Source of the DNA: Desulfobacteraceae bacterium | GTDB taxonomy: Bacteria > Desulfobacterota > Desulfobacteria > Desulfobacterales > Desulfobacteraceae | Direction of reading: 5' to 3' | NCBI GenBank assembly: GCA_022712835.1 | Contig: JAFLJU010000019.1 | Location: 1 to 28,558, forward strand | DNA length: 28,558 nt | Shown here: piece after piece, positions 16,162 to 22,417 of the stretch | Layout: every line of letters begins with the position of its first letter | How positions within the stretch are numbered: the stretch's first letter is position 1 | The notes under the pieces: generated by a model | What the model saw: the letters and a program-made list of their open reading frames with translations, nothing else | Database searches by the model: none | What the model was told of the DNA's origin: nothing | Program-made: the position numbers and the translations under genes

Positions 16162-17610
16162 GTGAATTTTGATCTCACTCTGGTTGTCCCGGAAATGTAC
16201 TTCTTCGGTCTGGTCCTGGTTTTGATGATTCAAAGCCTGGGCAGCCGAGAATGGAAACCTGTAGTCGAAAAGTGGCTGCCTTTCGGGGCCGGACTCGGTT
16301 TCTTTGTCACCATGACCGGTTATAATTTGCATGGCCTCATGTTCTGGGATGTCTACAAAGTTGACATGATGTCCCAGTTCTTCAAAATCGCCATCGCATT
16401 CGGTTTCTTTGTGACCGTGCTTAACTCCACACGCCAGTCGACCCTTGAGGAAGGCAAACGTGCGGATTACTTCATGCTGCTTGGTTTTTCCACCCTGGGA
16501 CTGATGCTGCTCGCCTCCTCGGTTGAGCTTATCACTGTCTATTTGGCTCTGGAACTGGCCTCCTACAGCATGTATGCGATCATTCCGTTGCGTGCCAAGC
16601 ACAAGGGCGCGGCAGAAGCCGGTATCAAGTATATTCTGTTCGGCGCGGTTGCCACGGCTCTGGCCTTGTACGGCTTGTCCTACATCATGGCCAGCCAGCA
16701 CACCACGTACATTGCGGAACTGATGACCAAGTCCTGGGTCTTTGCCGATCAGCCCATGGCTGTTGTTGGCTTGAGCCTGTTCCTGGTTGGCATGTTCTTC
16801 AAGCTGGCACTCTTCCCGTTCCATTTCTGGTGCCCGGATGTCTATCAGGGAGCGAGCAACGAAACCGCCGCATTTGTGGCAACACTGCCCAAACTGGGTG
16901 CAATCGTTATCCTTATCCGTCTGGCCGTTCTTTTGAAGCCAGGACTGGAAATAACCACGCTTCTGGCCGTACTCGGCGCATTGTCCATGACCTTTGGTAA
17001 CCTCTCTGCACTGGCTCAGACAGACCTCAAGCGTTTGCTTGGTTTTTCATCTGTTGCCCATGCCGGTTACATTATGGTCGGTCTGGTCAGTGGAACAGCC
17101 GAAGGTCTGGGAGCTGCCGCCTTTTATGCTCTGGCATACCTGCTCATGAACCTGTTGGTCTTCTGGATTGTCAGTCGAGTGGCCTCGGATGGGCGTAACC
17201 TTCAGATCAGTGATCTGAACGGTCTGTACAAGAGAGCACCGGTTCTGGCCTTTTCCCTGGCAATTGGTGCATTCGCTCTGGTTGGCCTGCCGCCGACCAT
17301 GGGCTTTATGGGCAAGTTCTTCCTGATCACCTCGGCATGGGGACACGGCTATAACTGGCTGGTCATCGTGCTGGTGTTGAACTCCGCCATCGCCATCTAC
17401 TATTATCTGGGCCTGTTCCGACACGCCTTCACCGAAGATGCGACCCCGGAATTGACGGCTGCGCCTGATACGAGCTGGTTCTCTTCTGTTGGTGCGGGTA
17501 TGCTCGCAGCCGCAGTCCTGATTGTCGGCCTGATCCCGGCTCCGCTGTTCAACTTCGCTATTGACGCAGGCAAGAGCTTGTATGGCATTGCCCCAAGTGT
17601 CTTGCATTAG
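16162..17610 (+). CDS. nuoN: NADH-quinone oxidoreductase subunit N
   Basis: This 482-residue pump subunit sits next to NuoK in the membrane arm. It has E131 in YLALELASYSMYAI, K214 in GMFFKLALFPFHFWCPDVYQGA (the NuoN hallmark DVYQGA), and the helix-12 Lys in GFMGKFFLI. The start is GTG at 16162 with AGGGAG eight bases upstream. It is the last gene of the operon, followed by a clear terminator 21 bases after the stop. Confidence 0.97.
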   Translation: MNFDLTLVVPEMYFFGLVLVLMIQSLGSREWKPVVEKWLPFGAGLGFFVTMTGYNLHGLMFWDVYKVDMMSQFFKIAIAFGFFVTVLNSTRQSTLEEGKRADYFMLLGFSTLGLMLLASSVELITVYLALELASYSMYAIIPLRAKHKGAAEAGIKYILFGAVATALALYGLSYIMASQHTTYIAELMTKSWVFADQPMAVVGLSLFLVGMFFKLALFPFHFWCPDVYQGASNETAAFVATLPKLGAIVILIRLAVLLKPGLEITTLLAVLGALSMTFGNLSALAQTDLKRLLGFSSVAHAGYIMVGLVSGTAEGLGAAAFYALAYLLMNLLVFWIVSRVASDGRNLQISDLNGLYKRAPVLAFSLAIGAFALVGLPPTMGFMGKFFLITSAWGHGYNWLVIVLVLNSAIAIYYYLGLFRHAFTEDATPELTAAPDTSWFSSVGAGMLAAAVLIVGLIPAPLFNFAIDAGKSLYGIAPSVLH

Positions 17611-17631
17611 GCAGATACAATAAACAATCTG

Positions 17632-17665
17632 AAAGGGTGGAAGCTGATGCTTCCGCCCTTTTTTT
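17632..17665 (+). terminator. Terminator of the nuo operon
   Basis: AAAGGGTGGAAGC (17632-17644) pairs with GCTTCCGCCCTTT (17649-17661) over a TGAT loop, with one G-T wobble, and a T run follows. It marks the end of nuo transcription, so the next gene is a separate unit. Confidence 0.92.
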
Positions 17666-17753
17666 GTACAATATTTTGAAATCTCGTGTGATGGCAAATG
17701 ATTGGAGTTTTAGAGCCACTTAACCTTGAAAACAGCAATTTGCATGCGGTGTT

Positions 17754-17789
17754 GATAAAGTAATGAACTTGGGTAGACGATACTTTATC
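17754..17789. promoter_or_regulatory. Inverted repeat upstream of the HsdR-N-like gene
   Basis: GATAAAGTA (17754-17762) and TACTTTATC (17781-17789) are perfect 9-bp inverted repeats, 18 bases apart, ending 33 bases before the next start codon. The layout could be a regulator-binding site or a small leader hairpin. Which protein would bind is unknown. Confidence 0.4.
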
Positions 17790-17822
17790 TGTGGCATATG
17801 TTGAGAAGTAGGGGGAAGGCCT

Positions 17823-18395
17823 ATGCATGAAACAAGTCTGGGCGGAACACTTCGGGATTACCTGACCGGTGAAGATATTGATGAAACGACCTTTGAGGAG
17901 TTTCGTCAGGCCCTTGGCAGGCTTCTTGTTGAGGAGAAGGGATTTCCAAAGGAGCAGATCAAAGCCAAGGTAAAACTGGCATATTCAGTGGATGGCGAAG
18001 AATTTGAACGTCCGCTTGATTACGTGGTCTATGATGAAGCTGACAAACCCATTTTTGTCGTCATATTTTGTTCGGGAGAAGTCGGAAGCTATGAGCGCGA
18101 GACAGTGTGTGCCGGGCGATTGGTTGACGGCGGGCCGGTCGCATTTGCATTGATCACGGACACCATGAACGCATCGCTCATGGATGTCAGGACGGGCGAT
18201 GTTGTCGCCCATGGAATGAAGGCCCTCCCGGACTGGGAAGACCTCCTGAAGATGGTGAAGGATGCCGATATCAAGCCGCTGACAGCCGAGCAGCGGGAGC
18301 GGCAGACGCGGGTATTTCACGCCTACTGCGGTTTTTTGTACGGGACCTGCTGTAGCGAGTCCTGCACGTTACCACCCATGCCTGAGAAAGCATAG
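17823..18395 (+). CDS. HsdR N-terminal-domain-like protein, nuclease motif degenerate
   Basis: This 190-residue soluble protein resembles the stand-alone type I restriction enzyme R N-terminal domain (PD-(D/E)xK fold). D66 in PLDYVVYDEADKPIFVVI sits at the first metal-ligand position. The expected ExK after the next strand reads FCS (82-84), so nuclease activity is unlikely. The end has four cysteines, C169, C176, C177 and C181, which could bind metal. No hsdM or hsdS is nearby, so this is not a restriction system. GGGGGAAGG precedes the ATG. Its function is unknown. Confidence 0.7.
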   Translation: MHETSLGGTLRDYLTGEDIDETTFEEFRQALGRLLVEEKGFPKEQIKAKVKLAYSVDGEEFERPLDYVVYDEADKPIFVVIFCSGEVGSYERETVCAGRLVDGGPVAFALITDTMNASLMDVRTGDVVAHGMKALPDWEDLLKMVKDADIKPLTAEQRERQTRVFHAYCGFLYGTCCSESCTLPPMPEKA

Positions 18396-18535
18396 GTGGG
18401 GGATGATTACCCTATAGCCTTTTTCTTTGAAATAGACTTAATCAAAAACGTATTGCGCGAAAGAAGAAATGGATGAGTGCCTCGATTCACGCGAATGCGT
18501 ATATAGAAAGTTTAGGGAAAAGAAAGGGATGGGGT

Positions 18536-18591
18536 CTGGGGAAGGGGAGGAAAGACCCCTTTTCAAAGGGGTTTTTCCTCCCCTTCCCCAG
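18536..18591. terminator. Very long hairpin between convergent genes
   Basis: Bases 18536-18562 pair with 18565-18591 over the whole 27 positions, with a single G-T wobble (the innermost pair would open to give a 4-base loop). The outer arm reads CTGGGGAAGGGGAGG and the inner arm ACCCCTTT. The inner ACCCCTTT/AAAGGGG followed by TTTTT looks like an intrinsic terminator. CCGCCGGAGGC follows directly. It lies 140 bases after the HsdR-N-like gene and 22 bases from the ferredoxin stop, so it probably ends both transcripts. Its length suggests it may also belong to a repeat family. Confidence 0.75.
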
Positions 18592-18613
18592 CCGCCGGAG
18601 GCATCGTCTCACC

Positions 18614-18832
18614 CTAGCAATCCACGAAGATTATGCAGCCTTCAGGGCAGCAGTTGACGATGTCCCGAACTTCTTCTTCCGTTACCTTTGAGCGGCAGAC
18701 AAAAGGCATATCAAGTACCTCGTCCCATTCAAAGATGTCGGGATTCATTTCGGTACAGCCTTGGCAGGAGCGGCAATCGCCCAGCTCGATGGCAACCTCA
18801 CGGTATATGGTAGTCTCATTTGTATCACTCAT
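18614..18832 (-). CDS. Small [4Fe-4S] ferredoxin
   Basis: This 72-residue acidic protein has CRSCQGC near residue 20 and CCPEGC near the end, the ligand pattern of a single-cluster [4Fe-4S] ferredoxin (CxxCxxC...CP). It would be a soluble electron carrier. I start at the ATG at 18832; an in-frame ATG at 18898 would add 22 hydrophobic residues unlike ferredoxins. The ribosome site is weak. It lies 89 bases downstream of the YchF-like gene on the same strand and may share its transcript. Confidence 0.85.
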   Translation of the reverse strand: MSDTNETTIYREVAIELGDCRSCQGCTEMNPDIFEWDEVLDMPFVCRSKVTEEEVRDIVNCCPEGCIIFVDC

Positions 18833-18921
18833 GGCTGGATAATAATTACTACTTATCGCAAATGCAAGGAAAAGATGAGGATTATTCAATAGGGCCATTC
18901 TCTGAGAGCATTGGCCATTTG

Positions 18922-19935
18922 CTAGACGTTGAATCTAAATTCAATGATATCACCGTCTTTAACGATGTATTGTTTGCCTTCAAGGCGGGCGAGGCCAAGC
19001 TCTTTGCACTTCTTGAAATCTCCGGCTTCGATAAAGTCCTGATAGCCGATGACTTCTGCCCGGATGAATCCTTTCTCGAAATCGGTGTGAATGACACCAG
19101 CGGCCTGAGGCGCGGTGGAGCCTTCGCGCAGGGGCCATGTCCGGCATTCGTCTTCGCCTGCCGTGAGATATGAAATGAGTCCGAGCAGCGCATAGGTTTT
19201 GACAATGACCTTGTCCAGAGCTGATTCCTTGATACCGAGGTCCGCCATGAACATGGCCTTTTCTTCGGGGTCGTCGATCTCGGCTAGTTCGCTCTCTAGC
19301 TTTGCGGAGACGGCGATATGGGTCATGCTTGGGGCATCGTCGGGAAGGGCCACGTCTTCCTCTTCTCCTTCAGGGCAGTTCCATGCGTAGAGTACCGGGC
19401 AGGCGGAGAGGAATTTGTATCCTTTGAGTTCGGGCAGGCTGGCGACTTTGTCATCGGCCCTGAGTGGCAGTTCTTTTTCAAGCACAGCCATGGCTTGTGC
19501 CAATGCCTCTTCTTCCTTGGGGTCCACGAGGGTCTTGTTCTTTTTCTTGTCGGCAGCGAGTTTTTCCTGACGTTTTTCGATGACGGCCATGTCCGCGATC
19601 ATCATGTCGGCTTCGATGGCCTGCCATTGCTGCTTGGGATCGTTCATGCCGGAAAAAGCATCGAGTACACCGATGAAACAGTCGTAGGGGCGGATTGCGT
19701 TGAGAACGCGCTCACCAAGACCGGCACCCTTGCCGCCACCGCCGGGGATATCGAGATATTCTATTTCGCTGTAGGTGATTTTTTTCGGATTGAAGAGCGC
19801 GATGAGTGGATCAAGGCGTTTGTCCGGGACCTTGACCATGGCGCGGTTGCCTGCTGCGGCTGCGGAGGCACCGGCCAATGCTGCGAAAAGGTCGGTCTTG
19901 CCGGACCCGGAGAATCCGAAGATGGCGGTTTTCAT
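18922..19935 (-). CDS. Divergent YchF/OLA1-like P-loop GTPase
   Basis: This 337-residue Obg-family NTPase has G1 GFSGSGKTDLF (residues 7-17), G3 DIPGGGGKGAGLG, and NCPE at the place of the YchF NxxE specificity motif, which favours ATP over GTP in that family. The C-terminal third is TGS/DUF933-like: GVIHTDFEKGFIRAEVIGYQDF. Canonical YchF is about 363 residues with G1 GLPNVGKST, so this is a relative rather than the orthologue. YchF proteins bind ribosomes and respond to stress; the role here is unknown. AAGGA precedes the ATG. It is divergent from aroK. Confidence 0.85.
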   Translation of the reverse strand: MKTAIFGFSGSGKTDLFAALAGASAAAAGNRAMVKVPDKRLDPLIALFNPKKITYSEIEYLDIPGGGGKGAGLGERVLNAIRPYDCFIGVLDAFSGMNDPKQQWQAIEADMMIADMAVIEKRQEKLAADKKKNKTLVDPKEEEALAQAMAVLEKELPLRADDKVASLPELKGYKFLSACPVLYAWNCPEGEEEDVALPDDAPSMTHIAVSAKLESELAEIDDPEEKAMFMADLGIKESALDKVIVKTYALLGLISYLTAGEDECRTWPLREGSTAPQAAGVIHTDFEKGFIRAEVIGYQDFIEAGDFKKCKELGLARLEGKQYIVKDGDIIEFRFNV

Positions 19936-20053
19936 ATTTGTTCCTTCATTTGAGTTCGATATGATGGCGAATCTATCAAGTATTTAGCCAATTGCAAAGC
20001 TGGCAAGAGATCAGGCATTGAAGGTGATCGTTTTTTCCACTACGGTCTGGGCC

Positions 20054-20575
20054 ATGCAAGTAAAACGGAATATCTTTCTCATCGGCCCGCGAGCCTGCGG
20101 CAAGACCAGCGTGGGACGCGGACTGGCCAAGCGGCTCGGCCTTGATTTTGTGGATACTGATCACGCTCTGGTGGATTCCGTGAATATGGAGATAGCCGAA
20201 TACGTGGAAGAAAATGGGTGGGACGCATTCAGGGACCGTGAAACCGAGATTCTTGGACGAGTGGTCTGCGAAGGTGTTCGTGTTGTCGGTTGCGGTGGCG
20301 GTATCGTCCTGCGCGAAAAAAATCGTGATATTTTGAAAACCGGCATTACGCTGTATCTAAAGACAGACCCTGAAGAACTCGCCCGGCGGCTCATGAGTGA
20401 TCCCAATGAGGCCCAGCGGCCTTCCCTGACCGGTAAGTCTGTTGTTGATGAGGTGCGGGAAATTTTGTCCGAACGTGAGTCGCTTTACGTCGGTTGTGCT
20501 GATATCGTGTTGCCGCAGTTGAGTCTTGATGATGTTGTGGAGCATGCTGCAACTGAAATTGGTCTCCTGCTTTGA
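20054..20575 (+). CDS. aroK: Shikimate kinase
   Basis: This 173-residue cytoplasmic kinase phosphorylates shikimate with ATP, the fifth step of chorismate synthesis. It shows the P-loop GPRACGKTS, the DTD motif in DFVDTDH, FRDRE, GCGGGIVLRE in the substrate site, and the lid residue in RPSLTG. I start at the ATG at 20054; a TTG at 20018 would add 12 unconserved residues. No strong ribosome site is seen. The chorismate synthase gene follows after 108 bases and acts two steps later, so they probably form an operon. Confidence 0.92.
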   Translation: MQVKRNIFLIGPRACGKTSVGRGLAKRLGLDFVDTDHALVDSVNMEIAEYVEENGWDAFRDRETEILGRVVCEGVRVVGCGGGIVLREKNRDILKTGITLYLKTDPEELARRLMSDPNEAQRPSLTGKSVVDEVREILSERESLYVGCADIVLPQLSLDDVVEHAATEIGLLL

Positions 20576-20683
20576 AGATGATGGAATCTGCGGACAGGAT
20601 CGGATACAAAAAATCAAGGTGATTGCAGCGGTTCTTTTAATAGAGTTGGTGGTATGATTAATGAGAAAATTCATGGAGTTATC

Positions 20684-21748
20684 ATGAGTGGCAGCAGCTT
20701 AGGCAATATTTTTCGGTTGACTACCTTTGGTGAATCCCACGGCCCGGGGCTGGGAGGCGTCATCGACGGCTGCCCTGCTGGAATTCCTCTTGATGAGAGC
20801 ATCATTCAGCTCGAACTTGATCGCCGCAAACCAGGACAGGGGGGGCTTGCGTCCACTGCCCGCAAGGAAGCTGATTTGGTAAAAATCCAGTCCGGTGTTT
20901 TCGAGGGCGTTACCACGGGGACGCCCATCGGGTTCTACATCGCGAATACCGACCATCGTTCCAAGGATTATTCCAAGATCAAGGATGTCTTCCGTCCCGG
21001 TCATGCCGATTTTACCTTCAATGCCAAGTTTGGTTTCCGCGATTACCGCGGCGGCGGACGTTCTTCCGGGCGGGAGACTGTTTCCCGCGTGGCGGGCGGG
21101 GCCATTGCCCAGGAATTTCTCCGGGCCGAGGGTATTGCCATCTATGCCTATACTGTTGAATTGGGCGGTATCCCTGTAGGAACAATCGAGTATGAGGGTG
21201 CGCAGGAGCGTCCGTATTTCAGCGCAGACCCTGATACTCCGGCCAAATGGGACGAGCGTATCAGGGAAGTGAAATCCCAGGGTGAGACCCTTGGCGGTGT
21301 GGTCGAAGTTCGTGCCGTGTCAGTTCCTGCCGGATTGGGTGAGCCGGTTTTTGACAAGCTTGATGCGCGGCTGGCTTACGCTCTCATGTCGGTCGGCGCA
21401 GTAAAGGGTGTGGAGATCGGTTCCGGTATACGGGCGGCTCGTCTGCTCGGCAGCGAAAATAACGACCCCATCGGGGTTGACGGATTTGCCTCAAACAATG
21501 CAGGTGGTATCCTTGGCGGTATTGCTTCGGGGCAGGATATTGTGGCGCGTGCCTATATCAAGCCTATCCCGTCCATTTCCAAGGTTCAGGATACGATCAC
21601 CACTTCTGGAGAGGCCACCACCATCACCATCGGAGGCAGGCATGATATTGTTGCCATTCCGCGCATCAATCCGGTGCTCAAGGCCATGATGGCTCTGACC
21701 ATCGCGGACCTGCTGCTGACGGACCGGAGGTTGGGTCTGCGGGATTAA
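20684..21748 (+). CDS. aroC: Chorismate synthase
   Basis: This 354-residue flavoenzyme converts EPSP to chorismate using reduced FMN. The signature segments TTFGESHGPGLGGVIDG, RPGHADFTF, FRDYRGGGRSSGRET and the C-terminal GRHDIVAIPR are all present. I start at the ATG at 20684, which has GGAG seven bases upstream and aligns with AroC starts; an in-frame ATG at 20654 would add ten residues. Length is normal. Confidence 0.97.
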   Translation: MSGSSLGNIFRLTTFGESHGPGLGGVIDGCPAGIPLDESIIQLELDRRKPGQGGLASTARKEADLVKIQSGVFEGVTTGTPIGFYIANTDHRSKDYSKIKDVFRPGHADFTFNAKFGFRDYRGGGRSSGRETVSRVAGGAIAQEFLRAEGIAIYAYTVELGGIPVGTIEYEGAQERPYFSADPDTPAKWDERIREVKSQGETLGGVVEVRAVSVPAGLGEPVFDKLDARLAYALMSVGAVKGVEIGSGIRAARLLGSENNDPIGVDGFASNNAGGILGGIASGQDIVARAYIKPIPSISKVQDTITTSGEATTITIGGRHDIVAIPRINPVLKAMMALTIADLLLTDRRLGLRD

Positions 21749-21937
21749 TCCAGTTCGTTTGCTTTTGTTTTTGTGAAAGAGAAGAGGATGCGCGTTGTCA
21801 CGGCTCTGAGTGTGTCGGCGAGCATATCCTTTTGTGCGTCCCAGATATTTCCCTGCGATCCCAGGAATTCGATTCAGGCGGCAGCGAGTCCGTGGGGGGA
21901 GTCACTGGCAGGGATATTGGTATCTTTTACGGCAGTC

Positions 21938-22276
21938 TTATTTGACTTTTTTCATTCTGACAGCGGTTCCGTAGCATGAATAGTACTTGTCTCCTTCGGG
22001 GTGGAAGGCGACTGACTCGTGGTAGCCGATGATGGCATCAGCGTTGACGTCTATGGCCTGAGCCATGAGACCGTAAAAGGCGTTGTCGAAAATATAGCTT
22101 CGGCAGACGATGAGGCCGAAGGCGGAGAGTATTTCGCGTCCCGGGACAGTTTCAGTGGTCATGATTTTTATTTTTCCGGCCATGTACATATCTTTGGCCA
22201 GATCCAGACGATGATCGTTCCTGACGTCTTCTCTGGGGGCACCCTGCCTTTTGGTAGAGCCGAATATGAGAGCCAT
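21938..22276 (-). CDS. YbjQ/UPF0145-like small protein
   Basis: This 112-residue soluble protein has a C-terminal part (about 38-112) that resembles the YbjQ family: TTETVPGREILSAFGLIVCRS, then AQAIDVNADAIIGYHES. The family forms oligomers and is sometimes called heavy-metal-binding, but its function is unproven. About 37 N-terminal residues, rich in Arg and Lys, are not part of the usual domain. GAGG precedes the ATG. It lies convergent to aroC with a 189-base gap in which I see no supported gene. Confidence 0.65.
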   Translation of the reverse strand: MALIFGSTKRQGAPREDVRNDHRLDLAKDMYMAGKIKIMTTETVPGREILSAFGLIVCRSYIFDNAFYGLMAQAIDVNADAIIGYHESVAFHPEGDKYYSCYGTAVRMKKVK

Positions 22277-22377
22277 GCGATATATCCTCGGTTTGTGTAA
22301 TAATCTGCGCTACAGATTTGTAACGCACAGCGGGTAGTTGGGCAAGTCCGGGATGAAATGAGTGTGAAGTGAACAAG

Positions 22378-22412
22378 TTGAAAGGCCGGAGTGTTGAACT
22401 CCGGCCTTTCAA
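22378..22412 (-). terminator. Perfect 15-bp hairpin after the M16 gene
   Basis: TTGAAAGGCCGGAGT (22378-22392) and ACTCCGGCCTTTCAA (22398-22412) form a perfect stem over five bases. It ends 5 bases past the M16 protease stop on the minus strand. The following T run is weak, but position and stability fit a terminator. Confidence 0.75.
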
Positions 22413-22417
22413 GTTTG

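Noticed and set aside
15448..16824. 458-codon minus-strand ORF across nuoM and nuoN
   Set aside because: It lies antisense to two certain genes, is rich in His, Gln and Glu from reading membrane-protein codons backwards, and resembles no family.
18469..18691. Two short plus-strand ORFs of 62 and 72 codons
   Set aside because: Both are built mainly from the arms of the long hairpin and run into the antisense of the ferredoxin gene.
21773..21979. 68-codon plus-strand ORF after aroC
   Set aside because: It overlaps the end of the YbjQ-like gene on the other strand, has a poorly placed ribosome site and no similarity I recognise; chance frame or decayed remnant.
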